DNA of 64,000 bases from Myrica gale. Lineage: Eukaryota > Streptophyta > Magnoliopsida > Fagales > Myricaceae. The stretch lies in contig OZ005618.1 of NCBI GenBank assembly GCA_963930655.1, forward strand, positions 3,370,001 through 3,434,000, read 5' to 3'. The position numbers and the translations under genes were made by a program. A model generated the notes under the pieces. That model worked only from the letters and a program-made list of their open reading frames with translations. It was not told where the DNA came from and did not search any database. Shown in pieces: positions 37,150 to 49,400 of this stretch. Numbering within the stretch: position 1 is the first letter of the stretch; each line of letters opens with the position of its first letter.

Positions 37150-37700
37150 TGAAATTTTGTGATTTGTGAAATTGTTGGACAATTGGAGGAAGAGATTGAA
37201 TTGATTTGGATATTTGTGATTTGTGAAATTGTTGGAGGATGAGATTGAATTGGTTTAGATATTTGTGGTTTGTGAAATTGTTGGAGGATGAGATTGAATT
37301 GGTTTAGATATTTGTGGTTTGTGAAATTGTTGCAGAATTATATTGAATTGGTTTGAAATTTGGATATATGTGATTTGTGAAACTGTTTATTTGAATTGGT
37401 TTTTGAAATTGTTTTCAGTTTTGAATAATTTGATTGTAATATCAATTGAATGCAATGTAATTAGATTGTAATTAGGATTTGAATCGAGGATTTTGACATT
37501 TTGTGAAATTGGAGATTTTTTTAGTAGTATCATTTTTAATTAATTTGATTGTAATATAAATTGAATGCAATGTAATCAGATTGTAATTTGGATTTGAATT
37601 AGGGTTTTTAACAAATTGTGAAGTTGGGAATTTTTTAGTAGTATCATTTTTAATTAATTTGATTGTAATGTCAATTGAATTAATTATATTGGAATTTGGA
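37150..37700. repeat. Short tandem repeats in the hAT leader intron
   Basis: A ~50-60-bp unit with GTTTGTGAAATTGTTGGAGG and GATTGAATTGGTTT is repeated about four times (37160-37400). A ~115-bp unit beginning TTGATTGTAAT is present about 2.4 times (37430-37700). The hAT copy in unit B keeps only about 1.4 of the latter, so the number changed after the segmental duplication. Confidence 0.75.
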
Positions 37701-37749
37701 TTTTTGAGTTGTGATCCAATTGATTGATTGTCTTCACTTTGTTTAGCTA

Positions 37750-40192
37750 ATGGATAAGTTTGTGATAAAAGAGTCATGCAGCGTGGAGTCGTCTAATACT
37801 CCTAACGCGGCTACTAATTCTGAAACGGATATTAGTTCAAAAAGACTTCGCATTATGTTTAGCTCGGATGATATTATTGCTGACCCAGGGTTACGTAAAC
37901 TCATTGAAGAATGTGATGTTACGATTAGGGATCAAGTTTGTAGGGAGTACTTGATCAAAGATCCTTTTCAACCCCGTGACCATGATTTTCCCAAATAATA
38001 CGGGTAAGAAATAAGAGGTTTTTGGGAGGTATGATTTAAAAATTTTAATTGGCTGGAATATATTGTATCAAAGGATGAAACATGTTGCTTGTGGTGTTAT
38101 CTGTTTAGGTGACCTAGAGGAGGAAGTCTGAAGGAGATTAGTTTACATCTTCGGGATTTAGCAATTGGAAAAAAGACATAAAGTTTTTTGGTTAACATGT
38201 TGGTGCACATGATAGTCTTCACAATGAAGCTAGAAGACAATGTGAAACACTTGAAAATCAGCGACAAAATGTGTCGTACATGTTATCGCATTCGTTTAAC
38301 AGCGATTTTAGATGTCATTCGTAATCTTTTGGGGGCAATGATTAGCTTTTCGTGGTCATGACGAGTCTGATAGTTCAATAAGGAAGAGTATTTTTCTTAA
38401 GCTTTTGAACATGTTTTGTCAACGTGATGAAAAGATTGTTAAGACACTTAACACTAATGTTGTTGGAACCAACCAAATGACTGCTCCAAATATTCATAAG
38501 GAAATGACGAGTGCTTGTGTAGCTCAAACCACACTTGTTATCATTAAAGGAATTGGAGATGAATTTTATTCTCTTATGATTGATGAGTCTCAAGATAATC
38601 CAGTGAATGAGCAAATGATAGTGGTTTTGAGATATGTGAACATATGTGGACAAGTGATTGAAAGGTTTCTTGGTGTGGAACATATTCTTGATACTTGTTC
38701 TGAATCTTTGAAAAAAGTATAGACATATTATTTGCAAGACATGAGTTGTCAATATCCATATTGAGAGGTCAAGGGTGTGATAGGGCATTAAACATGCAAG
38801 ACGAGTTCAATGGGTTGAAGTCATTCATTTTGAGAGACAATCTTTCTTCTATCTTTATCCATTGTTTTGCTCACCAACTTCAATTGGTTGTTGTGGGTAT
38901 TGCAAAGAATAACTTGCAAGTTGATTATTATTTTTAATTATACTTCATTGATTGTGAATATGGTCGGAGCGTCATGTAAAAATAAAGATGTTCTTCGGCA
39001 AAGTTGTCATAAAAAGATAGTAGAACGGTTGGACAAAGGAGATATTTTCTAGTGGAAGGGGCAAAAATCAAGAAATTTGTCTCGCACGACCGGGTGATTA
39101 CAATATTTCATTATAATATTAATAGACTATTTAGTTTTTGTATTTGTTTATAGTTTTATAATTCCTATAATATTGTAGGTGACACTCGTTGGGGTTCATA
39201 CCACACTACAATAATCCGTCTCTTCACAATGTGATCATCAGTATTGGAAGTGTTTGAACACATAAAAGATGATGGTACTCTACCAGAACAAAGATCCATA
39301 GCTATAAGTTTGATGGATAAGATTGAAAGTTTTGAGATTGGATTCACTATGCATCTGTTGAAGAATATAATGAGAATTACAAATGAATTATCACAAGTCT
39401 TACAACGAAAAGATCAAGACATTGTTAATACTATGAGTTTGGTTGAAGTTGTGAAAGAACAATTGCAAGAAATGAGAAATATAAAATGTGATGAATTTTT
39501 GAAAGAAGTCAAAACTTTGTGTGGATAACTCTATTAGTGTGTCGAATATGGAAGAAATTATACCAACTCGTAGTCGTTCGAGGTGTGAAGGGAAAACTAT
39601 TACTTATTTCCATCATTTTCGTGTGGAAGTGATCTGACAAGTTATTGATTTGATCATTCAGGATATGTATAATCAGTTCACATAAACAAGTACGAAGTTA
39701 CTTCTTTACATAGCATGTCTTGATCCAAAAAATTCATTCTCAGCGCTTGATCATGCTAAGTTACGTCGTTTTGCTGAGCTTTATCCAAAAGATTTCACAG
39801 TAGATGATCATTTGATACTTAAAAATAAGCTTAATACATATATTAGAGATGTTAGAAGAAATGATATTTTTTCCAAGCTTAAAGATATTGGAGGTCTTGC
39901 TATGAAGATGATAGAGACCAAAAAAAATACTCTATTTTCATTAGTTTATCGACTTTTTGAGTTGGGACTGGTCTTACCAGTTACGACTGCAATTGTTGAA
40001 AGAATATTTTCTGCAATGAAGATCATCAAGAGTGATTTACGTAATAGGATGAAAGATTACTAGATGAATGACTGCATGATAGTGTATGTCGAGCAAAAAG
40101 TTTTTAAAACTATTGAGAACAAAGTCATTTTGCAACATTTTCAGAAGGTACAAAAACGTAGGATGCAATTGTCATCTCTCAGTTGTAGTACA
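37750..40192 (+). pseudogene. hAT transposase (TTF zinc finger, DUF4371, dimerisation), broken
   Basis: Pieces in order: 37750-37998 (MDKFVIKESC... IADPGLRKLIEECD ... HDFPK, then TAA), a TTF-type finger remnant near 38040-38110 (WLEYIVSKDE and CCLWCYLF-like in another frame), 38405-38722 (DUF4371, including GDEFYSLMIDESQDNP), fragments at 38746-39050 and 39244-39528, and 39812-40192 with the hAT C-terminal dimerisation motif (LPVTTAIVERIFSAMKIIKS). Several stops and frameshifts separate the pieces. Some lesions (for example the stop after HDFPK) are shared with copy B, so the element died before the duplication; others, such as the TAG at 40061-40063, are private to this copy. Confidence 0.85.
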
Positions 40193-40239
40193 TATTACGG
40201 TACATGTATTTTAATATTTTTAATACTTTTAGTCTTTAA

Positions 40240-42598
40240 TTTTCAATATTATAATTTTAAGAGAATTTTTTGCATTACGAAAGAAAAAAAAATTCTTATC
40301 ATTTTGCGTTTAAAGTTCAACCCCATGAATTTTGATTCTGGATGTCACTGTACACTAACCAAGGCCAAGCTCTTGAATCTACAAATGTTGTACTCGGAAG
40401 GTCACCTCTAAAAGGATTATAATTCTCTTCCAAATATTGTCGTCGTTGAATAGCTCCAAGTTCCAACCCTCCAAGTCTTTTTTTTTTTCTTCCTTTTTTC
40501 ATCTAATTAATTTATCGGTGTCGTAGTTACCCATTAATGAATGAAGTTGAAAGGTACACGCAGAAGAAGGGAATGCATTAATTGGTCAAGTATTGGTACA
40601 ATGCATACCTTTTAACTCGAACCGGCAGCTTAGAAGAAAAAAAACTCGAACCCGCGAAGCAATTTCATTCTCTCTTTTGCGTGCACGACACAATGAACCT
40701 TTTACCTTATTCTGGCCCATGAACTGAGACAATTCTAAGACAATTTTTTGCATCACGAAAAAAAAAATCTTATCATTTTGAGTTTAAAGTTCGACCCCAT
40801 GAATTTTGATTCTGGATGCCACTGTACACTAACCAAGGCCAAGCTCTTGAATCTACAAATGTTGTACTCGGAAGGTCACCACTAAAAGGATTATAATTCT
40901 CTTCCAAATACTGTCGTGGTTGAATAGCTCCAAGTTCCAACCCTCCAAGTCTTTTATTTTTTTTCTTCCTTTTTTCATCTAATTAATTTATCGGTGTCGT
41001 ACTTACCCATTAATGAATGAAGTTGAAAGGTACGCGCAGAAGAGGGGAATGCATTAATTGGTCAAGTATTGGTACAATGCATACCTTTTAACTCAAACCC
41101 GCATCTTAGAAAAAAAAACTCGAACCCGCGAAGCAATTTCGTTCTCTCTTTTGCGTGCACGGCACGATGAACCTTTTACCTTCTTCTGGCCCATGAACTG
41201 AGACAATTTTAAGATAATTTTTTGCATTACGAAAGAAAAAAATTCTTTTCATTTTGCGTTTAAAGTTCGACCCCATGAATTTTGATTATGGATGCCACTA
41301 TACACTAACCAAGGCCAAGCTCTTGAATCTACAAATGTTGTACTCTGAAGGTCACCACTAAAAGGATTATAATTCTCTTCCAAATACTGTCGTCGTTGAA
41401 TAGCTCCAAGTTCCAACCCTCCAAGTCTTTTATTTTTTTTCATCTAATTAATTTATCAGTGTCGTACTTACCCATTAATGAATGAAGTTGAAAGGTCCGT
41501 GCAGAAGAAGGGAATGCATTAATTGGTCAAGTATTGGTACAATGCATACCTTTTAACTCAAACCCGCAGCTTAGAAAAAAAAACTCGAACCCGCGAAGCA
41601 ATTTCGTACTCTCTTTTGCATGCACGACACGATGAACCTTTTACCTTCTTCTGGTCATGAACTGAGACAATTCTAAGACAATTTTTTGCATTACGAAAAA
41701 AAAAATTCTTATCATTTTGCGTTTAAAATTCGACCCCATGAACTTTTATTCTGGATGTCACTGTACACTAACCAAGGCCAAGCTCTTGAATCTACAAATG
41801 TTGTACTCGGAAGGTCACCACTAAAAGGATTATAATTCTCTTCCAAATATTGTCGTCGTTGAATAGCTCCAAGTCTTTTATTTTTTTCTTCCTTTTTTTC
41901 ATCTAATTAATTTATCGGTGTCGTACTTACCCATTAATGAATGAAGTTGAAAGGTACGCGCAGAAGAAGGGAATGCATTAATTGGTCAAGTACTGGTACA
42001 ATGCATACCTTTTAACTAAAACCCGCAGCTTAGAAAAAAAAAAGCTCGAACCCGCGAAGCAATTTCGTTCTCTCTTTTGCGTGCACGACACGATGAACCT
42101 TTTACCTTCTTCTGGCCCATGAACTGAGACAGTTTTAAGATAATTTTTTGCATTACGAAATAAATAATTCTTATCATTTTGCGTTTAAAGTTCGACCCAA
42201 TAAATTTTGATTTTAGATGCCACTGTATACTAACCAAGGTCAAGCTCTTGAATCTACAAATGTTGTACTCGAAAGGTCACCACTAAAAGGATTATAATTC
42301 TCTTAATTCTCTTTCAAATACTGTCGTCGTTGAATAACTCCAAGTTCCAATCCTGCAAGTCTTTTATTTTTTTTCTTCTTTTTTTCATCTAACTAATTTA
42401 TCCGTGTCGTACTTACCCTTAATGAATGAAGTTGAAAGGTACATTTATTGGTCAAGTATTGGTACAATGCATACCTTTTAACACGAACCCGCAGCTTAGA
42501 AAAAAAAAACTCGAACCCGCGAAGCATTTTCGTTCTCTCTTTTGCGTGCACGACACGATGAACCTTAAGCTTTTATCTTCTTCTGGCCCATGAACTGA
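40240..42598. repeat. ~465-bp tandem repeat built on the hAT 3' end
   Basis: About five direct units start their shared phrase CATGAATTTTGATTCTGGATG near 40325, 40798, 41274, 41738 and 42199, giving spacings of roughly 474, 476, 464 and 461 bp. Each unit holds the last ~100 bp of the hAT element (TTTTTTGCATTACGAAA through the terminal CACTG) plus ~360 bp of flank (TACACTAACCAAGGCCAAGC... to CTTCTGGCCCATGAACTGA). The last unit is truncated. Unit B has one such unit (61085-61440). Units carry small private indels in A- and T-runs. Confidence 0.9.
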
Positions 42599-43369
42599 CT
42601 CTAGAATGTGAACTTGACGACAAAATGCATAGAATAAAGGTACTGGTGTCGGCAATTATGAGATTTGTTCCAACTTCGAAATATGCAGGACCACAAATTA
42701 TCCTCAAATTTTGGAACATTTATTCTCAATCCTCGGAGACCACCTCCTAGTCGAGTACACTTACGCCTCTCTCTTTCGTCATGGACTCTGATTCAATCTA
42801 GACCATACGGATCTAGACGCGTCAAAATTTACTGTCTGAATTGAATTCGAACGAAATAGACGATGAAGAGACTGTTTTCCCAAGCACCCGAGCAAAAAGC
42901 CAATCTTCCTTAACGCGGCAATAAGAAGACCTCATTAAGGCTGCGTTTGCACTAAATATATCACAAAATATTTCACCCAACTCCTAATAAAATACTACAA
43001 TATAATCTCTCTCTCATAAAAAAATATAAAAAATTACCTCTTCACTTTTTCACTAAACCTAATACCAACACTAAACTCAATAACAAAAATTTTACGACAC
43101 GAACCTAACCTAAATGACATAGCAACTTTCTCATAGTCCATTTCGTTCGAATTGAATTAAGACAGTGAGTCTAGGTACAGTAACGTATGAACTGAATCCG
43201 AATCATATAAGTATACCCTCACTCTCTCCCGCATCGGCACAGTATCCCATAACGTTTCTCTCACTGCAAGACTCAAAGTCGCCGTTCCGTCGCCTTTTTC
43301 CCGGAAAAAGAGAAAGGAGAGAGAGAGAGCGAGCGTTTCGGCTGAAGTAGAGAAAGAGCGTAAGGAGCA
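42599..43369 (+). other. Promoter and 5' UTR region of GINT1 (unit A)
   Basis: Non-coding. 42950-43100 resembles a small AT-rich repeat also seen near 51690-51800. 43309-43340 is a GA-rich 5' UTR-like tract. The homologous ~680 bp is absent from unit B. Confidence 0.5.
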
Positions 43370-43417
43370 ATGGTATCGACAATGGTATCGGCGGTAGTTG
43401 CTGCGACACGAGCTTGA
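43370..43417 (+). promoter_or_regulatory. uORF upstream of GINT1
   Basis: ATG at 43370 opens a 15-codon frame (MVSTMVSAVVAATRA) ending TGA at 43415-43417, out of frame with GINT1 and 53 bases before its first in-frame ATG. The same uORF is kept in unit B. It may lower translation of the main frame, or be the relic of the ancestral start region. Confidence 0.5.
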
Positions 43418-43470
43418 GGTGCTGGTGCAGGTGGCGGTGTAAGGAGCACCAGCACGGAGGGCAGCAAAGC

Positions 43471-46400
43471 ATGCTCTCATCCGGGTTACTCTTCTTCTTA
43501 GGTTGCTTCGTGCTGTACGGATCGTTTGCCATGCTCTACGCTTGGCTCGCCTTCAAGCCAGGCTGCCACTCCTCGTCGCTCGGGTGCCTGGAGGACAATG
43601 AGGGGTCCTGGTCGGTCGGTGTTTTCTACGGGGACTCTCCGCTGTCTCTCAAACCCATTGAAAGGGTGGGTTTCGTTCATTCATTAGTTCTTATCCTTCT
43701 ATTTCATTGCTCCCAAAACCAAAATAAGCAAAAAGAGAACTTAATTATTTTTCTCTCTTTTTGGAGAAAAAATGGATAATTTTTGTAGACAGGATTTTGT
43801 ATTCATCTGTCATCATTATCTTTTTTTGTTGCCGGTTTTGCGTTTGCTTTTTCTTTTTCTTTTTCTTTTCCTTTTTTTCCTATAAATGTAAGCACTTGTG
43901 AGTGTACTGGATTGTGGAATTTCGGTGGGTGCAGATGAATGTGGGGAAAGATGAGAGTGCAGCGTGGCCAGTGGCTAACCCAGTTGTGACATGTGCTTCG
44001 GTTTCTGATGCTGGTTTCCCTAGCAACTTTGTTGCTGATCCCTTTCTTTATGTCCAGGTAGTAATTATTCCTGTTAAATTGGTCTCTCTCTCTTTCTTTA
44101 ACTATGATTTTTATTTTATTTTCTTGGCTGAAGTTTGTTTATTTCTTGTTTCTTGTACATGACAGAGTGCTATTATTTCACAGCGTGCGTGCAACTTTAG
44201 TTGGCTAGCGTTTATTTATTGTTTGAACAATACAGATACAACTTACAAGAATTCATGAGTTTCAAATGAGCGGGTGCGCTTGTGCGTGCAGGTTCTTAAC
44301 AGAGATATAATTTATTTCCCTTTTAATCTGACACGGTTTTTGTGTTTGTATGGTTTGAAACTGGGGATTTGCATTCGTTTGTGATTTTACGGTCTCTGAC
44401 TCTCTATTCCCAACTAGTTTGTTTGGTAAGTTGGGTCGGGGGATTTTATCCATGATAGATTCCGCTAACCCAGATTCTCAAGGGAAAGTAACGATGATCA
44501 CTAGTTACTCCTTTAACATTTCAAATGCTTGCACAGTGGTGCACTCGTTTTTTGTTTATGCCCGCTTTTAAAGTCTCTGAAGGACCAAAGAGTTGCAGTT
44601 CAATTAGTATCTTTGAGGTTCCCTTGGGATTGAAGGTTGACTGAGTTCAAGTGCAAAAATTGAAGGAATTGGGATTTCATTGTTCTCGTGGGTGCCTGAA
44701 ACAAAGATAAGAAGATGACAAATAAAAGTAAAAAAACACTTGAAAGGGACGAGGAGAACGACATATAGTGCATAATTTAGCCAGGAAGACCTTTTTCATT
44801 TGAAACAAGTTGTGGGTAAATGAGTGCTATATTCCATGGTAGTCATCTAAACAAGTTGGGTTATATATTGCTTCAATGACAGTTTTAAAGCTTCTCGCAA
44901 CAGGTAGAACACTGAAGGAACAATAAAGAATGGCTGAGATTTTCTATACAAGTGGTCTCCGCCTGGCTTTTAGGACTCCTATGTAGCTCTGACTTCTTTG
45001 AAATACACCTTCCCTCTGACTTCTTAAATAAGGGCACAACCCCTGAGTTTATGTATATCGTAGAGGGAGTGCCTTCACACACTAAAATGAACCAATTATA
45101 TAAATTTTGTCGAAGTGAATTGCATCATAATAATAGTTCCTAACTGTAGAAGTTCATGTGGCATTAAACTATTTTGCCCTAGGTTGTTGACGTGATAAGT
45201 AGAATTCTAACTATCGTAGATGCATTATAAATTTAAGTTCCTGTGGATACAAACTGTTCCGAAATTCCAATTTTACCTTTTCTGCATTAAACTTAACTCC
45301 GGAAGTGGGGCCAAAATGGACGTTGGCTTTGCTTTGAGTGTTGAGTGTTGACATTGTGGGACTTTGGTTAATTTTTCTAGACCATAATGGAGACTTGTTG
45401 AGGAGCCATATGGAATTTGGTATATAACGATAGTGTAGGTTGCAATGGTTCTCAGTCACAGCCCACCTGGAACCAACATAAGTGTTTCCATTGTTTCAAC
45501 AGGAAGTCCGTCCTTCTCACTTCGGAACATCGGCATGTTCGTTTTATAAAAAATAATAAGATTTTTAAGATTTTTTTATAAGTTTTTGTTTAAAAATTGA
45601 TATAAAGTTTTAGAGATATTTAATTTATATTAAAATTTGTAAAAAGGTGTAGAGAGATTATTTGATATAATTTTTTAATAAAAAATATTAAAATCTAAGG
45701 AAAAAGTATGAAAAGAGAATATTTGTTAGATTTTTTTTTGAAAAGGCATTGATATTTCTTCATGGTTACTTTTTTTTTTTGGAGAAAAAATAACTACCAT
45801 TCTTTTCAATTGTTCTGTCATCGTATTTCAGGGTGATAAAATTTACCTCTTCTATGAAACCAAGAATTCTAACACTTTGCAAGGAGCCATTGGAGTTGCC
45901 AAAAGCACAGATAAGGGAGCAACGTGGCAGCAAGTGGGCATCGCCTTGAACGAGGACTGGCATCTATCTTATCCATACGTCTTCTACTACCTTGGCAATG
46001 TAAGACTTGAATATATCTTGTGCACACCCAGGCGCTGACCCTCTAAACAATTACATTAACATCCTTAAGCACCCATCGGAAGCCCTACTTATTTGGGCTC
46101 AATTATTTGAGTTTAGTATTTAGAAAAAAAAAATTATTTGAGTTTAATAATAAAAAATTCATCACATAATTTTTTATTATAATAATATTTATTAAAAATC
46201 TTCTCTCTTCATTTTTTCACCAACTCTCACAATATATTTTTACTTTATAATATTTTTCAAACCTCAATGCCTAAAATTTTTTAAACTCAAACATCCGTAT
46301 CATTTGCTTGTGACCTCCATCGACATATCACATCCTTCACAATTTGATTATACCCTTGGATAGTTAATCTTAAGTCCTGTAGAAGGGTTATGTCCAAGGT

Positions 46401-49400
46401 CCAGTGATTTTAGTTTTTCGGGCCAGACAATTATTCAGAGTGGACCCATCAAGTGTTGGGCCCTGCAAAATTGTCAATATCTCTCGTGTGAATGAGAATT
46501 CTTATGAAAGATCTATGAATTGATTGCCTTGCCTCATTTTTTTTTTGTTTCTCACAGATTTATATGATGCCTGAGAGCAGTCAGAAAGGAGAACTTCGTC
46601 TTTACCGTGCTGTTAACTTTCCTTTGGAATGGACATTCCATAAGGTCATCATGAAAAAGCCTCTTGTCGATGCCATCATCATAAACTATGATGGGAAGTA
46701 TTGGCTTTTTGGCTCAGATCATGGTGGGTTTGGTGCCAGAAAGAATGGACAGCTCGAGATCTGGTATAGTAGTAGACCTTTTGGTCCTTGGAAACCACAC
46801 AAGAAGAACCCTATATATAATGCTGACAAGAGCTCCGGGGCTCGAAATGGAGGGAGACCATTTTTCTATGACGGAAGCCTTTACCGCATTGGCCAAGACT
46901 GCGGTGAAACATACGGGAGACGAGTGCGCATTTTCAAGGTTGAAGTTCTTACAGAGGACGAATATAAAGAAGTTGAAGTGCCATTAGGCTTACGAGAGCC
47001 TAATAAAGGCCGTAATGCTTGGAATGGTGCTCGCCAGCATCACCTTGATGTGCAGCAGCTAAGTTCTGGTGAGTGGATTGGGGCTATGGATGGGGACCGT
47101 GTACCTTCAGGGGATCCATTGTGGCGATTTATTCTTGGTTGTGCTTCAGTTGCAGTGGTTGCTGTACTCGTTGTACTGCTTGGTGTTCTACTCGGAGCTG
47201 TGAAGTGCATAATTCCCGTGAAATGGTGCATTCACATCTCAGGGAAGAGAACTGATGCCATCTTTGCCTGGGAAAGGTCCAATCTATTTGTTTCCAAAAT
47301 GAGACGGTTTTGCAGCCGCTTGAAGAAAGTACCTTCATTTTTACGAGGGTGGGTTAGACATAATACCTATGCGGGACGACTAGTAGTTGTGATAGTATTT
47401 ACTGTTGGCATTGCACTAACGTGCACAGGGGTCCAATATATCTTTGGGGGCAATCGTGCTCAAGAAGCTTACCAGTGGAAAGGTCAATACTCTCAGTTCA
47501 CGTTATTGACAATGACATATGATGCAAGGCTCTGGAATTTGAAAATGTACGTGAGTCATTACTCTCGGTGTTCTTCGGTGCGAGAAATTGTTGTGGTTTG
47601 GAACAAAGGGATTCCTCCAAAATTGAGTGATCTAGATTCTGCAGTGCCCGTTAGGATCAGAGTAGAGAAAGAAAACTCACTGAATAATCGGTTCAGAATC
47701 GATCCCTTGATAAAGACCCGTGCCGTACTGGAGCTTGATGATGACTTGTGATGATGTCGAGCGGGGTTTTCGGGTATGGCGTCAGTACCCTGATCGTATT
47801 GTTGGGTTCTACCCCCGACTCATCGATAGAACCCCATTGGAGTATAGGGCTGAGAAATATGCCCGAAGACATAAAGGGTATAATATGATTCTTACCGGTG
47901 CTGCTTTTGTTGATAGTAAATTAGCTTTTGAGATGTACTGGGGGGAGGCAGCCAAGCAAGGGAGGGAATGGGTTGATGAGAATTTTAACTGCGAGGACGT
48001 GCTGCTAAATTACTTGTATGCAAATGCAAGCTCATCTAGGACTGTTGAATATGTAAAACCAGCATGGGCCATAGATACATCAAAGTTATCTGGTGCAGCA
48101 ATTAGCCGAAACACAAAAAAGCATTACCGGGTAAGAAGCGTCTTGTGAAATTTTCAGAGATATATGGAGGCTTGGCTGATCGGAAGTGGGAATTCAACGG
48201 TCGAAAGGACGGTTGGGACACATAGAAGAGAAGAGAGATTCAAAAGCAACATGCTGACCTGTGCATTGTTACTGTTGTTAGGGCTGTGAAGGAAAGGTGC
48301 GTTCTTTGAGGGTGGATGTCCGCAGTCAACAAGTGTCGAGAGAGTTAGATCAGTGTGGAGATTTGCTCGAGTCCAGGTAGCTGGGCCGGGTCATGGGCTG
48401 GGCTTAGTAATCTGTTAGTCTTGTTTTAGTTGTTTTCCAGAACTTGCTGTGGAGCCCATTACAGTAGTTGTCTTGGTCCGGCCCATTTGGGCAGCGCCTT
48501 TATATTTGTCTTTCTGCTTTCCAGGGATGTTATCGAATATCTAGAATCTGCGTCTGGAGAAAGGAGGTCAGCCACCTCGAATCGGCTTTATCATGTTATT
48601 GTCTCTATGAATTAATACAAGCAATTGGAGTGCAGTTTACAGATTGTCTTAGTAATATACATTTGTGACAATTAGACGAAACACAAAAAAGCATAAGAAG
48701 CAAGCATCTTGTGAAATTTTCAGAGATGTATGGAGGCTTGGCTGATCTGAAGTGGCAATTCAACGGGCGAAAGGACGGTTGAGACATATAGAGAGAAGAG
48801 AATTTCAGAAGAAACATGCTGACCCGTGCAACTCCTTCCTTCCTTTTCCTCTCCTTGTGTACATCTTCCGTTATTCCTGTTCACCTTTTCCCCTGTTGTG
48901 AATTTTGTTGGGGAACTTTTAGATACCAATAGCTTTTGCCTGCAAGATAAATTGATCTTGTAATAGTGTTTCTTTTCAACCAATACTCTTTGTTCTGTTT
49001 TGGGAAACTGAGTTGAGCAAATATGGGATCGTTCCAAATATGTTACTGTACATGAAATGAAGCATTCAATAGCATCTAACTTTAGCATGTGGGAGATACC
49101 ATGGACGAAGGAAAAGGAGGAAACTTCCTCTCTCTGGACCCATTTTCCTGCAGCAAACTGCCTCAATCTTTTTTGTTTCTCACAGATTTATATGATGCCT
49201 GAGAGGAGTCAGAAAGGAGAACTTCGTCTTTACCGTGCTGTCAACTTTCCTTTGGAATGGACATTCCTTAAGGTCATCATGAAAAAGCCTCTTGTCGATG
49301 CCATCATCATAAACTATGATGGGAAGTATTGGCTTTTCGGCTCAGATCACAGTGGGTTTGGTGCCAGAAAGAATGGACAGCTCGAGATCTGGTATAGTAG

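Larger units (their letters stand above)
36392..40350 (+). mobile_element. hAT transposon copy A (zf-TTF/DUF4371 type), dead
   Basis: 3959 bp between CAATGGCGGATG at the left and CATCCAGAATC-type complement at the right (ends ...GATGTCACTG). Flanking octamers TGCACTAG (36384-36391) and TACACTAA (40351-40358) agree at six of eight positions, both differences A/G, consistent with an aged hAT 8-bp duplication. The interior has a CT-rich, low-complexity 5' leader (36600-36990), an AT-rich intron-like part with short tandem repeats, and a broken transposase. The 5' leader has the palindrome GGGTGAAACG...CGTTTCACCC (36564-36587). Confidence 0.82.
35499..45780. repeat. Segmental duplication, unit A
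   Basis: This stretch recurs in the same order and direction from 56235 to the right edge: a short flank, the hAT pseudo-transposon, then GINT1-like exons 1 and 2 and intron 2. Offsets are 20.97 kb at the hAT start, 18.18 kb at GINT1 exon 1 and 18.18 kb at exon 2; differences come from indels. Coding and intronic bases alike are nearly identical between the units at GINT1, so the event is recent. The unit probably extends from 35499 to about 56234, making a direct tandem. Confidence 0.88.

Noticed and set aside
48274-48666. Solo LTR insertion
   Set aside because: No matching target-site duplication, and the two sides are different parts of the GINT1 tail, so a simple insertion does not explain it. 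Left as an unassigned linker.
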